Positions 8,301 to 16,887 of a stretch of DNA of 64,000 bases are shown here, piece after piece (within the stretch, counting starts at the first letter, position 1; each line of letters starts with the position of its first letter). The stretch comes from Chromobacterium vaccinii (lineage in GTDB: Bacteria; Pseudomonadota; Gammaproteobacteria; Burkholderiales; Chromobacteriaceae). The stretch is from positions 124,001 through 188,000 of the forward strand of contig NZ_JZJL01000001.1 of NCBI RefSeq assembly GCF_000971335.1. Reading direction: 5' to 3'. The position numbers and the translations under genes are program-made. The notes below the pieces were generated by a model. That model saw only the letters and a program-made list of their open reading frames with translations, had not been told where the DNA came from and did no database searches.

Positions 8301-8618
8301 ATGACCGAAAGCGAATTCCTGCAACTGAGCGACGACATCTTCGATCGCATCGAACAGGCGATAGACCAACACGGGCTGGACGCCGACACGCTGCGCCAGG
8401 GCAATGTGCTGGAGATCGAGTTCGACAGCGGCGACAAGGTGATCGTCAACCGCCACGCCGTCAACCAGGAAATGTGGATCGCCGCCAAGAGCGGCGGCTA
8501 CCACTTCTCGCGCCGCGGCGAGGACTGGATCGCCAGCCGCGACGGCGCGGAGTTCTACGCGACGCTGGCCGAGGCCATCCGCGCCGGCAGCGGAGAAGCG
8601 TTCAGCTTCGCTGGCTGA
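8301..8618 (+). CDS. cyaY: Frataxin homologue CyaY
   Basis: 105 residues, the normal length for bacterial frataxin, covering the whole fold. The acidic first helix (ESEFLQLSDDIFDRIEQAID) provides the iron-binding ridge. The sheet includes GNVLEIEFDSGDKVIVNRH and QEMWIAAKSGGYHF. It modulates iron delivery and cysteine desulfurase activity during iron-sulfur cluster assembly in the cytoplasm. It is a single-gene unit divergent from lptM. Confidence 0.95.
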   Translation: MTESEFLQLSDDIFDRIEQAIDQHGLDADTLRQGNVLEIEFDSGDKVIVNRHAVNQEMWIAAKSGGYHFSRRGEDWIASRDGAEFYATLAEAIRAGSGEAFSFAG

Positions 8619-8622
8619 GCCC

Positions 8623-9417
8623 TCAGCCGGCGGCGTGGCACAGCATGGCCACCGCCACGCCGGCGGCCACGAACGCGAAGCCGCGCGACACCTGCCGCTG
8701 CGCCAGCCGCCGTATCAGCCAGCGCCCGGCCATCATTCCGGCGAGCGCGGCGGCGGCGAAGGCCAGCGTGGGCAGCGCCGGCGGCCGCGCGCCGTGCCAG
8801 TAGGCGGACAGCGCGCTGCCGCCGCCGACCAGCGCGATCACCAGCAGCGAAGTGGCGACGATGGCGTGCATGCCCAGGTCGCTGAGCCGGCGCAACGCCG
8901 GCACAATGACGAAACCGCCGCCCACGCCCAGCAGGCCGGTGAGAAAGCCGGTGAACGCGCCGACGCCGGCCAGCGCGGCGATGCTGGCCGGATGCCAGGC
9001 CAGGCGGCCGGTTTCCGGCTGCACCCGGCACAAGGCGCCGCGTCCATCCCTCTCCGCTTGGCCGTCCCGCGCGCCGGACCAGGCGCGCCAGGCGACGATC
9101 AGCAACACCAGCGCGAAACTCGCCGCCAGCCAGGCGGCCGGCAACAGATGCGCCGCCCGCGTTCCCAGCGCCGATCCCGGCAGGCCGCACAGCGCCATCA
9201 ACGCGGCCGCGCGGTAGCGCACCTCGCCCCGCCGCCATCCCTCCCAGGCGCCGAAAGCCGCGCCGGCCGCCACGGCCAGTAGCGCCACCGGCGCCGCCTG
9301 CGGCACACTCCAGCCTTGGGACGCCATCAGCGCCGGCACCGCCAGAATGCCGCCGCCGGCGCCGGTCAGGCCCAGCACCGCGCCCACCAGCGCGCCCAGC
9401 AACAAAGTCAGCGCCAT
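8623..9417 (-). CDS. TauE/SafE-family sulfite or organosulfur exporter
   Basis: 264 residues with about eight membrane helices. The two family repeats carry Gly-rich motifs: GLTGAGGGILAVPALM near the N-terminus and GLLGVGGGFVIVPAL in the second half. It is an inner-membrane anion transporter. It is divergent from a persulfide dioxygenase-like gene, the combination seen in sulfide-detoxification modules, so export of sulfite produced by persulfide oxidation is the likely role. It ends four bases from cyaY, in convergent orientation. Confidence 0.88.
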   Translation of the reverse strand: MALTLLLGALVGAVLGLTGAGGGILAVPALMASQGWSVPQAAPVALLAVAAGAAFGAWEGWRRGEVRYRAAALMALCGLPGSALGTRAAHLLPAAWLAASFALVLLIVAWRAWSGARDGQAERDGRGALCRVQPETGRLAWHPASIAALAGVGAFTGFLTGLLGVGGGFVIVPALRRLSDLGMHAIVATSLLVIALVGGGSALSAYWHGARPPALPTLAFAAAALAGMMAGRWLIRRLAQRQVSRGFAFVAAGVAVAMLCHAAG

Positions 9418-9449
9418 GTCCGCCTGGACAGTAAAATCGTCATGATGAA

Positions 9450-9464
9450 ATTTCTAAAAGAAAT
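9450..9464. promoter_or_regulatory. AT-rich palindrome in the TauE / persulfide dioxygenase divergent promoter
   Basis: ATTTCT-AAA-AGAAAT inverted repeat, 32 bases upstream of the TauE start and 56 before the hydrolase start. Sulfide-responsive ArsR-type regulators (BigR/SqrR) use AT-rich palindromes in such promoters. No such regulator gene is in the window, so the assignment is tentative. Confidence 0.35.
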
Positions 9465-9520
9465 ATGCTTATAACAGTATATTATTTCAGCCGCCGCGCG
9501 CGCCATGCCCGGAGGACAGA

Positions 9521-10381
9521 ATGACCGCCCAGATCGCCAGCTTTTTCGACGCCGCCACCGGCACCATCAGCCACATCGTCTACGACCGCCCGGGCGGATG
9601 CGCCGCCGCGGTCGATCCGGTGCTGGACTTCGACTTCCGCTCCGGCCGCACTTCGCGCGCGTCGGCCGACCGGCTGCTGGCCTTCCTGGCCGAGCAGCGG
9701 CTGACGCTGCAGTGGATACTGGAAACCCACGCCCACGCCGATCATCTGTCGGCGGCGCCCTATCTGAAGCAACAGGCCGGCGGCCGCGTCGCCATCGGCG
9801 CGCGCATCGTCGAGGTGCAGGCCATCTTCCGCCGCGTGTTCAACCTGGAGCCGGCCTTCCGCTGCGACGGCTCGCAGTTCGACCACTTGTTCCAGGATGG
9901 CGAGACCTTCCGCATCGGCGAGCTGGAGGCGCGAGTGATCGCGCTGCCCGGCCACACCCCGGCCGACGTCGGCTATCAGATCGGGGACGCGGTCTTCGTC
10001 GGCGACACGCTGTTCATGCCGGACGTGGGCACCGCGCGCTGCGACTTTCCCGGCGGCGATCCGGCCGAGCTGTACCGCTCCATCCGCAAGCTGCTGGCGC
10101 TGCCGGCCGACACCCGGCTGCTGATGTGCCACGACTACCCCCCGGCCGGGCGCGAGCCTGCCTGGAGCGCGACCGTGGCGGAGCAGCGCGCCGCCAATCT
10201 GCACGCCCGCGACGGCGTCGACGAAGCCGCCTTCGTCCAGATGCGCGCCGCGCGCGACAAGACGCTGGCGATGCCGCAATTGCTGCTGCCGGCGGTGCAA
10301 GTCAACATCCGCGCCGGCATGCCGCCGCCGGCCGACGACAACGGGGTCCGCTATTTGAAGCTGCCGCTGGACGCGCTCTGA
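9521..10381 (+). CDS. Metallo-beta-lactamase-fold persulfide dioxygenase-like protein (ETHE1/Blh type)
   Basis: 286 residues. Metal-binding motif THAHADH sits near residue 70, with GHTPADVGY, GDTLFMPDVG and CHDYPP completing the metal ligands. PAWSATVAEQRAANLH is typical of the Blh/ETHE1 branch. These enzymes oxidise glutathione persulfide to sulfite and glutathione with a single iron. The divergent TauE-type exporter would remove the sulfite. The 3' end overlaps the convergent Sel1 gene by 31 bases. Confidence 0.85.
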   Translation: MTAQIASFFDAATGTISHIVYDRPGGCAAAVDPVLDFDFRSGRTSRASADRLLAFLAEQRLTLQWILETHAHADHLSAAPYLKQQAGGRVAIGARIVEVQAIFRRVFNLEPAFRCDGSQFDHLFQDGETFRIGELEARVIALPGHTPADVGYQIGDAVFVGDTLFMPDVGTARCDFPGGDPAELYRSIRKLLALPADTRLLMCHDYPPAGREPAWSATVAEQRAANLHARDGVDEAAFVQMRAARDKTLAMPQLLLPAVQVNIRAGMPPPADDNGVRYLKLPLDAL

Positions 10382-11016
10382 GCGCGGCGGGCGCTCTCGC
10401 GCTTCGCCAGATCCAGCGCCTTGACCCGCGCGCCGATATCGCCCTGCGCGCCGGCGCGCGCATACCAGCGTATCGCCGCCGGGATGTCCCGCTTCACGCC
10501 CTGGCCATGCTCGTACATGCTGGCGATCAGATACTGCGCGCCGGCATCGCCCTGCTTGGCCGCCTCCTCGTACCAGTAGGCGGCCAGGCGGTCGTCCTGC
10601 GGCGCGCCGCGGCCGAGGAAGTACTGGGTGGCGAGGTCGATCTGGGCCGGCAGATAGCCCTGGCGGGCGGAGAGCTGGAACCAGCGCGTCGCCTCGGGCA
10701 GCGATTTAGGCACGCCGTCGCCCCGCTCGGCCAACAGTCCCAGCGCGTGCTGCGCCCGGTCCAGCCCCAGCTCCGCCGAGCGCTTCAGCCAGTACACCGC
10801 CCGCGTCTTGTCCACCGCGCCGGCCTCGCCCTTCCAGTCCATCATCGCCAGATCGAAGGCCGCCACCCGGTCGCCGTTCTGCGCCGCCTGCCAGAAGGCG
10901 ATGCGGGCCGCGGCCAGATGCCCGGCCTGGTATTCCCGCCAGCCCGGCACCTCCGGCTCCGCCGCGCCCGCGCTCAACGCCGCCAGCAGCAGCGCCAGCA
11001 TGATTCCCGATCTCAT
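10351..11016 (-). CDS. Secreted Sel1-repeat protein
   Basis: 221 residues from the ATG at 11016, chosen for GGGGAGAGGG just upstream and because a signal peptide (MRSGIMLALLLAALSAGAA) starts there. At least four Sel1/TPR-like repeats follow, for example TRAVYWLKRSAELGLDRAQH, EATRWFQLSARQGYLPAQID, RLAAYWYEEAAKQGDAGAQY and AAIRWYARAGAQGDIGARV. Such solenoids mediate protein contacts in the periplasm; the partner is unknown. Confidence 0.85.
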   Translation of the reverse strand: MRSGIMLALLLAALSAGAAEPEVPGWREYQAGHLAAARIAFWQAAQNGDRVAAFDLAMMDWKGEAGAVDKTRAVYWLKRSAELGLDRAQHALGLLAERGDGVPKSLPEATRWFQLSARQGYLPAQIDLATQYFLGRGAPQDDRLAAYWYEEAAKQGDAGAQYLIASMYEHGQGVKRDIPAAIRWYARAGAQGDIGARVKALDLAKRESARRAQSASSGSFK

Positions 11017-11147
11017 AGGCCCTCTCCCCGTCCATGCCGGTTGGTCGCTGCGCGGCGCGAATCCTGACATCGCGCCGCCTTGGGCTGACGGCGCGGACCG
11101 TGGCAGGCTACAATATTTCGACTAGATGTCATTATCCGGAGTCCTCG

Positions 11148-11930
11148 ATGAGTTCCACCCTGGTTGATCCGCTGTGGTCGGCCATCCGCGACGAAACGCT
11201 GGCGGCGGTCAACGACGAGCCGCTGCTGGCCAGTTTCCTGCACATGACCGTTCTGCGCCACGCCACGCTGGAAGACGTATTGGCCTTCCACCTGTCCACC
11301 AAGCTCGCCAGCCCGGTGATGGATCCGCGCGCGCTGCAGGAGCTGTTCCGCGAGGCCTTCCAGGCCGATCCGGCGATCAGCGCCGCGCTGCGCGCCGACA
11401 TCCGCGCCTGTTTCGAGCGCGACCCCGCCTGCGACCGCTATTCCACCCCGCTGCTGTACTTCAAGGGCTTCCACGCGATCCAGAGCCAGCGCGTCACCCA
11501 CTGGCTGTGGCAGCAGGGCCGGACCACGCTGGCGCTGTTCCTGCAGAACCGCATCTCCGAGGTGACCGGCGCCGACATCCACCCCGCCGCGCGCGTCGGC
11601 CAGGGCGTGATGCTGGACCACGGCACCGGCCTGGTGGTCGGCGAAACCGCCGTGATCGGCAATAACGTGTCCATCCTGCACGGCGTGACGCTGGGCGGCT
11701 CCGGCAAGGAGCGCGGCGACCGCCATCCCAAGATAGGCGATGGCGTGATGCTGGGCGCGGGCGCCGCGGTGCTGGGCAATATCCGCGTCGGCGAATGCGC
11801 GAAAGTGGGCGCCGGCAGCGTGGTGCTGGAAGACGTGCCGCCCCACGCCACCGTGGCCGGCGTGCCGGCCCGCATCGTGGCCCAGGCCTGTCCGGGCACC
11901 CCGGCGCTGGACATGGACCAACGGGTGTAG
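11148..11930 (+). CDS. cysE: Serine O-acetyltransferase
   Basis: 260 residues from the ATG at 11148, with TCCGGAG upstream. The N-terminal helical domain (about 1-140) includes LWSAIRDETLAAVNDEPLLA. It is followed by a left-handed beta helix of hexapeptide repeats with MLDHGTGLVVGETAVIGN and ILHGVTLGGSGKERGDRHPK, the catalytic and cysteine-feedback region. The C-terminal tail is present. It makes O-acetylserine for cysteine synthesis from acetyl-CoA. It starts 131 bases from the divergent Sel1 gene. Confidence 0.95.
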   Translation: MSSTLVDPLWSAIRDETLAAVNDEPLLASFLHMTVLRHATLEDVLAFHLSTKLASPVMDPRALQELFREAFQADPAISAALRADIRACFERDPACDRYSTPLLYFKGFHAIQSQRVTHWLWQQGRTTLALFLQNRISEVTGADIHPAARVGQGVMLDHGTGLVVGETAVIGNNVSILHGVTLGGSGKERGDRHPKIGDGVMLGAGAAVLGNIRVGECAKVGAGSVVLEDVPPHATVAGVPARIVAQACPGTPALDMDQRV

Positions 11931-11949
11931 GTGCCGTTTTTCTGTAATT

Positions 11950-11980
11950 AAAGTACACCGGGGCCTGCGCCCCGGCGCCG
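11950..11980. repeat. Inverted repeat after cysE
   Basis: CCGGGGC-CTGC-GCCCCGG stem about 25 bases after the cysE stop. There is no U-run on the plus strand, so it may only be a weak terminator. The remaining 200 or so bases to the next gene show nothing recognisable. Confidence 0.4.
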
Positions 11981-12196
11981 CCCGACAACCCGTCTGTCCT
12001 GCCGGCGCTTCCTGAAGCCGGCCCCCCGGCATCTCGCTTGCGGCCTTGCGCGGCAAGGCTGCGGCTGTTTTGGTAGTTTTCCAACAGTACCGATGCCAAC
12101 GGCTTGGCGCTGTGTAGCTTAGCCGCTACAATGCGCGCGGCCGGCGACCGCCCCGATATTGCATGGCGGCGCCGGGTTCATCAGGAAAACCACCCC

Positions 12197-13039
12197 ATGA
12201 ACGTCAGAGTTGTCGACTACCGCGCCCCGGACGCCGCGGAGCAGTTCACCCGTTCCCTGCACGAAACCGGCTTCGGCGTGCTGACCAACCACCCCATCCC
12301 GCAAGACCTGGTTGAAAAGATCTACGCCGACTGGCTGGGCTTTTTCAACAGCGAAGAGAAATTCGACTACGCCTTCTCGGCGGAAAAGCAGGATGGCTGG
12401 TTCTCCCCGGAAGTGTCGGAAACCGCCAAGGGCGCCACGCTCAAGGACATCAAGGAATACTTCCACATCTACCCGTGGGGCCGCGCGCCGTCCCAGCTCA
12501 AGGCCGACGCCGACCGCTACTACGGCATCGCCAACCAGCTGGCGCGGGAACTGCTGTCCTGGGTGCAGCAATACACCCCGGCCGACATCGCCGCCAACTA
12601 CCGCGAGCCGCTGTCCCACATGATCCAGGACAGCCAGCAGACGCTGCTGCGCGTGCTGCGCTACCCGCCGCTGACCGGCGACGAGCCCGCCGGCTCGCTG
12701 CGCGCCGCCGCCCACGGCGACATCAACCTGCTGACCATCCTGCCCGCCGCCAACGAGCCGGGCCTGCAAGTGCAAGGCAAGGACGGCGAGTGGCTGGACG
12801 TGCCCTGCGACTTCGGCACCCTGGTGGTCAATATCGGCGACATGCTGCAGGAAGCGTCGGCCGGCTACTACCCGTCCACCCAGCACCGCGTGGTCAACCC
12901 CAGCGGCGAGGGCGCGAAGAAAAGCCGCATCTCGCTGCCGCTGTTCCTGCATCCGCGCCCGGACGTGATCCTGTCCGACCGCTGCACCGCCGGCGCCTAC
13001 CTGGACGAGCGCCTGCGCGAACTGGGCGTGAAGATGTAA
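12197..13039 (+). CDS. 2-oxoglutarate/Fe(II) oxygenase, isopenicillin N synthase-like family
   Basis: 280 residues from the ATG at 12197 (MNVRVVDYR), preceded by AGGAAA; the frame upstream has no better site. An N-terminal DIOX_N-like region (FTRSLHETGFGVLTNHPI) precedes the double-stranded beta helix. Iron ligands are His and Asp in AAHGDINLLTIL and His in STQHRVVNP. The 2-oxoglutarate-binding RxS is in KSRISLPLF. The substrate is unknown. It is a single-gene unit ending in a good terminator. Related genes are widely annotated only as 2OG-Fe(II) oxygenase. It is unrelated in type to the JmjC-like oxygenases at 46-53 kb. Confidence 0.88.
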   Translation: MNVRVVDYRAPDAAEQFTRSLHETGFGVLTNHPIPQDLVEKIYADWLGFFNSEEKFDYAFSAEKQDGWFSPEVSETAKGATLKDIKEYFHIYPWGRAPSQLKADADRYYGIANQLARELLSWVQQYTPADIAANYREPLSHMIQDSQQTLLRVLRYPPLTGDEPAGSLRAAAHGDINLLTILPAANEPGLQVQGKDGEWLDVPCDFGTLVVNIGDMLQEASAGYYPSTQHRVVNPSGEGAKKSRISLPLFLHPRPDVILSDRCTAGAYLDERLRELGVKM

Positions 13040-13057
13040 CCGCCCATCCGCCACGCC

Positions 13058-13090
13058 AAACGGCCTCAGCCCCGCTGCGGCCGTTTTTTT
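13058..13090 (+). terminator. Rho-independent terminator of the 2OG oxygenase gene
   Basis: AAACGGCC and GGCCGTTT arms with an inner AG/CT pairing, followed directly by a run of seven T, 19 bases after the stop codon. Confidence 0.88.
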
Positions 13091-13205
13091 ATGCCCTTCC
13101 CCCGCCTCTCTGCTGCGCCGCAGCCATTCGCAAACTACGATAAAACTTAAGAAAAGCACGCTGCGGCGGCCACGTCGCGCCGCAGCCATCGGTAGAAGGG
13201 AATCT

Positions 13206-14747
13206 ATGCGCGGCACTCTCACGCGCCCTCCGGCGGTCCCGGACTGGCTGCCCAATGCCCTGGTGGCGCTGCTGTATTGCGCGGCGGCCTGGCTGGGCGA
13301 CCGCTTTCTGATGCTGGAGCTGGGAATGGACACGGTGCTGTGGCCGCAGCCAGCGCTGGCACTGGCCGCCCTGCTGCTGCGAGGCCGGCGGGCCTGGCCG
13401 GGCGTGCTGCTGGGCGCGCTGCTGGTGGAAGGATGGCGCTGGTCGGGCCAGGCCCCCGGCCTGAACTGGCTGCTGCCGGCGCTGGGCATCGCCGCCGGCG
13501 TGCTGGCGCAGACGCTGGCCGGTGCCTGGTTGGTGCGCCGCCATCTCGGCGCCGGCAATCCGCTGGGCAGCTTCGGCCACTGCCTGCTGTTCTGCCTAAT
13601 CGTGGCGGCGTCCGCGCTGCTGGGCACGCTGATCGCCATCGCCTTCGCCTATCTGGGCCAACTGGTGCCGCAAAAAATGCTGCTGGCGCAAGGCTGCCTG
13701 TGGTGGCTGTGCAATGCCAGCGGCACGCTGCTGTTCGGCAGCCTGCTGCTCAATCTCTACTACCACGGCTGGCCCAGGCTGGGCCGCGAAGCCTGGTACG
13801 AGATGCTGGCCTACTTCGGCACGGTGGCGCTGCTGACCGCCAGCATCTTCATCTGGTGGCATCCCACCATGGACACCACTTATCCGCTGGACATGCTGGT
13901 GCTGCCGCTGGTGGCGTGGGCGGCGTTCCGCTTCAGCCCGCGGGAGGTGGCGCTGGCGCTGCTGCTGATCACCCTGCTGGCGCTATGGGGCACCCGCCAC
14001 GGCGGCGGCCCCTATCTGGGCTTTTCCGCCTACAGCACGCTGATCATCCTGCAGACCTATATCGGCATCCTGACCGTGGTGGCGCTGTGCGTCGCCGCGC
14101 TGATGAGCGAGCAGCGCCTCATCAAGCAAGAACTGGGAAGGCAGCAGGAGCAGCTGGAACAGCAGGTGCGCATCCGCACGCTGGCGCTGGAACAATCGCA
14201 CGCCGAGGTGCTGGCGCTGTCGCGGGTGGACTCGGTGACCGGCATCGCCAACCGCCGCTGCTTCGAGGAAAGCCTGGACGGCGAATGGCGGCGGGCGCGG
14301 CGGCTGGGCGCGCCGCTGGGCATGCTGATGATAGACATCGACTACTTCAAGCTCTACAACGACCACTACGGCCACGTCAGCGGCGACTACTGCCTGCGCG
14401 AGGTGGCGCAGGCGATACGCGGCAGCGTGCGGCGGCCGCAGGATCTGGTGGCGCGCTACGGCGGCGAGGAGATCATCTGCCTGCTGCCGGACACCGGCGC
14501 CGAGGGCGTGGCCGTCGTCGGCGAGGCGGTGCTGGAGGCGGTGCGCGAACTGCAGCTGCCGCACGCCAGCTCGGCGGTGGCCAGCATCGTCACCATCAGC
14601 ATAGGCGGCGCCACCGTGCATCCGCACGAGGTGGCGGACAGCCGCCAGCTGATCGAGGCCGCCGACCGCGAGCTCTACCGCGCCAAGCAGCAAGGCCGCA
14701 ACCGGCTGGTGATCGCCGGACGCGACGAGGCGACAGCCAGCCGCTAG
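13206..14747 (+). CDS. Membrane-bound diguanylate cyclase (MASE1-like sensor plus GGDEF)
   Basis: 513 residues; ATG preceded by GAAGGGAA. The first 300 residues hold about eight hydrophobic helices resembling a MASE1 sensor. A short coiled coil (LGRQQEQLEQQVRIRTLALEQ) leads into a complete GGDEF domain: DSVTGIANRR, DIDYFKLYNDHYGH and the active-site GGEEI near residue 420. An RPQD inhibitory I-site lies five residues before it. It should make cyclic di-GMP with product inhibition. Its signal is unknown. It ends four bases into the convergent marR gene. Confidence 0.92.
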   Translation: MRGTLTRPPAVPDWLPNALVALLYCAAAWLGDRFLMLELGMDTVLWPQPALALAALLLRGRRAWPGVLLGALLVEGWRWSGQAPGLNWLLPALGIAAGVLAQTLAGAWLVRRHLGAGNPLGSFGHCLLFCLIVAASALLGTLIAIAFAYLGQLVPQKMLLAQGCLWWLCNASGTLLFGSLLLNLYYHGWPRLGREAWYEMLAYFGTVALLTASIFIWWHPTMDTTYPLDMLVLPLVAWAAFRFSPREVALALLLITLLALWGTRHGGGPYLGFSAYSTLIILQTYIGILTVVALCVAALMSEQRLIKQELGRQQEQLEQQVRIRTLALEQSHAEVLALSRVDSVTGIANRRCFEESLDGEWRRARRLGAPLGMLMIDIDYFKLYNDHYGHVSGDYCLREVAQAIRGSVRRPQDLVARYGGEEIICLLPDTGAEGVAVVGEAVLEAVRELQLPHASSAVASIVTISIGGATVHPHEVADSRQLIEAADRELYRAKQQGRNRLVIAGRDEATASR

Positions 14748-15178
14748 CGCGCGTCGGCGGCCATGCCGCGGAAACGCTCCTCCAGCAGCCGCAACACCCG
14801 CAGCGTCGCCGCCAGCTCCGCGGCGTCGATGCCGTTCAAGGCCTGATCGAAAAACGCCTGCCGCTGCGGCGCCGCCGCGCGCAACAGCGCCGCGCCGGCC
14901 TCGTCCAGCGTCACCAGCGTCTGGCGGTTGTCGGCCGGATCGGTGTCCCGCCGCACCAGCTTCCCGGCCTCCATCGGCTTCAACTGCCGCGTCAGCGCGC
15001 CGGGGTCCATCTGCAGATGGCAGGCCAGCTGCTTCTGGCTGGCGGTGCCCAGATCCTCCAGCGCCTTCAGGATGCGCCAGCGCGGCAGCGCCTCGCCGAC
15101 CCGGCCCTCGAAGGCGCTGTACATCGCGCGGCTGCTGCGGCCCAGTTGCTGCAGCAGATTGGGGGGATGCTCATTCAT
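14744..15178 (-). CDS. MarR-family transcriptional regulator
   Basis: 144 residues with a winged helix in the middle: PRWRILKALEDLGTASQKQL, then HLQMDPGALTRQLKPMEAGKLVRR and the wing DTDPADNRQTLVTLDEAG. It probably represses the efflux gene upstream in the same operon. Its ATG overlaps the MFS transporter 3' end by eight bases, so the two are translationally coupled. A matching palindrome lies at the operon's 5' end. Confidence 0.92.
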   Translation of the reverse strand: MNEHPPNLLQQLGRSSRAMYSAFEGRVGEALPRWRILKALEDLGTASQKQLACHLQMDPGALTRQLKPMEAGKLVRRDTDPADNRQTLVTLDEAGAALLRAAAPQRQAFFDQALNGIDAAELAATLRVLRLLEERFRGMAADAR

Positions 15179-16751
15179 GCCGCAGCTCCTGTTCCGGGAC
15201 CGCGCTGTCCAGCCTCACCGCCGGCACCTTGCGCACCAGCCACAGGCCCAGCAGCAACCCCAGCGCCACCAGCCACTGGCTGCAATGGATGGCGTCCACC
15301 AGCAATTCGCGGCTGGCGGCCAGCAAGCCGTCGGCGCCGACCGCCGCATGGCGGAACTGCGCCAGGCTGTCGGCGTTCAGCAGCGTCTGCGGATCCGCCA
15401 GCCAGGACCGCCAGCTCTCGCCGTGGCGCGCGGTCAGCAGCGCCTCCACGCTCTCCCGGAAACGGTGGCTGACCACCGCCCCCATCACCGCCGTGCCCAG
15501 CATGCCGCCCACCATCCGCGTCGACTGCAGCATCGCGGTGGACACGCCCAGTTGCTGGCGCGGCGCCAGTTGCTGGACAAAGATGGTCAAGTTGGGCATC
15601 AGCAGGCCCAGTCCCAGTCCGCCCATCATCATATTGGCGAAAATCAGCGCGTGCGGCGTGGACGGCGTAGTGCGCGCCAACAGCGCAGCGGTGGCCGCGA
15701 ACATCAGCAGGCCCAGGCCCAGCAGCCGCGTCGGATGCTTCAGCCGTTGCACGATGCGGCCGTTGAGCATGCTGCCTATGGTGATGAACACCACCAGCGG
15801 CGTCACCAGCAGGCCGGCCTGGTTGGGCGACAAGCCGAAGCCGGCCTGGAACATCAAGGGCGCGTAATACATTACCGCGAACATGCCGAAGCCCATCAGC
15901 AAGGACAGCCCGAACAGCGGCGCCAGGCCCTTGTGCGACAGCATGCTGGGCGGCAGCAGCGGATTGGGGCTGCGCTTTTCCCACCAGAGCAGCGCCGCCA
16001 GCGCGGCCAGGCCCAATCCGGCCAGCGCGGCCAGCAGCAGCGGCGGCTTGTGCTGCGGCAGCCACTCCACCGTCAGCTGCAGCGAGCCTAGGAACAGCGC
16101 GATCAGCACCGCGCCCTGCCAGTCCAGCCGCGACGGCGGCCGCTCGTCGTGGCGGATCACCGGCAGGAAGCGCCAGACCAGCCACAGGCTGGCCACGCCG
16201 ACCGGCAGATTGACGAAGAACACCCAGCGCCAGCCCAGGTACTCGGTGAGAAAACCGCCCAGCGACGGCCCGATGGCGTTGGCCAGGCCAAAGGACGCCG
16301 ACAGCATCACCTGCCAGCGCAGCCGCTCGCGGGTGTGGGGAAACAGATCCGGCACGCAGGCGAAAGTGGTGGCCACCAGCATGCCGCCGCCGACGCCCTG
16401 CAAGGCGCGCGCCAGCACCAGCTGCAGCATGTCCTGGGCCAGGCCGCACAGCATGGAGGCGGCGGTGAACAATACGATGGCGGTCAGCACGAAGGGTTTG
16501 CGGCCGTGGTCGTCGCCCAGCTTGCCGAAGACGGGGACAGTGATCACCGAAGTCAGCAGATAGGAGGTGCCCACCCAGGCGTACAGCGCGAAGCCATGCA
16601 GATCGGCTACCACGGTGGGCATCGCGGTGCCGACCACGGTCTGGTCCAGCGCCACCATGATCAGCACGCAGCACAGGCCCAGCATCGCCATCAGCCGCTG
16701 GCGGAAGTCCAGACCGGCAGCCAGGCCGGCTGGGGAGGAAGGAGCGTTCAT
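15171..16751 (-). CDS. MFS multidrug efflux transporter, DHA2 (14-helix) family
   Basis: 526 residues from the ATG at 16751 (MNAPSSPAG), with up to 26 further residues possible upstream. Fourteen hydrophobic segments are present. The DHA2 motif LDQTVVGTAMPTVVADL (motif D1) follows helix 1, and GKLGDDHGRKP is motif A. It is a proton-driven drug exporter in the inner membrane. It is cotranscribed with marR. The ribosome site is unclear because the palindrome runs right up to the start, so the start is less certain than the rest. Confidence 0.9.
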   Translation of the reverse strand: MNAPSSPAGLAAGLDFRQRLMAMLGLCCVLIMVALDQTVVGTAMPTVVADLHGFALYAWVGTSYLLTSVITVPVFGKLGDDHGRKPFVLTAIVLFTAASMLCGLAQDMLQLVLARALQGVGGGMLVATTFACVPDLFPHTRERLRWQVMLSASFGLANAIGPSLGGFLTEYLGWRWVFFVNLPVGVASLWLVWRFLPVIRHDERPPSRLDWQGAVLIALFLGSLQLTVEWLPQHKPPLLLAALAGLGLAALAALLWWEKRSPNPLLPPSMLSHKGLAPLFGLSLLMGFGMFAVMYYAPLMFQAGFGLSPNQAGLLVTPLVVFITIGSMLNGRIVQRLKHPTRLLGLGLLMFAATAALLARTTPSTPHALIFANMMMGGLGLGLLMPNLTIFVQQLAPRQQLGVSTAMLQSTRMVGGMLGTAVMGAVVSHRFRESVEALLTARHGESWRSWLADPQTLLNADSLAQFRHAAVGADGLLAASRELLVDAIHCSQWLVALGLLLGLWLVRKVPAVRLDSAVPEQELRHE

Positions 16752-16753
16752 GA

Positions 16754-16780
16754 TTGATAAGGCAATAGTTGCTATGTCAA
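16754..16780. promoter_or_regulatory. Imperfect palindrome at the 5' end of the MFS-marR operon, likely MarR operator
   Basis: Outer arms TTGA/TCAA and inner arms GCAA-N3-TTGC are symmetric over 27 bases, three bases upstream of the chosen ATG. On the minus strand it begins with TTGACA, so it may overlap a promoter. Binding by the neighbouring MarR protein is inferred. Confidence 0.5.
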
Positions 16781-16887
16781 TCATTATCCGGAACGCCGGA
16801 CCGGCGCGCCACGCCCCAGCGGTTAACAAATGTTGGCGGAAAAGGGGGAGGCCGCCGCGGAGAATCGGCGGCTGATGCCGGCGGCGC

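Noticed and set aside
16781-16795. TCATTATC-like text near 16780-16790 as a Fur box
   Set aside because: Too short and asymmetric. The adjacent genes are a drug exporter and its MarR regulator, not iron genes.
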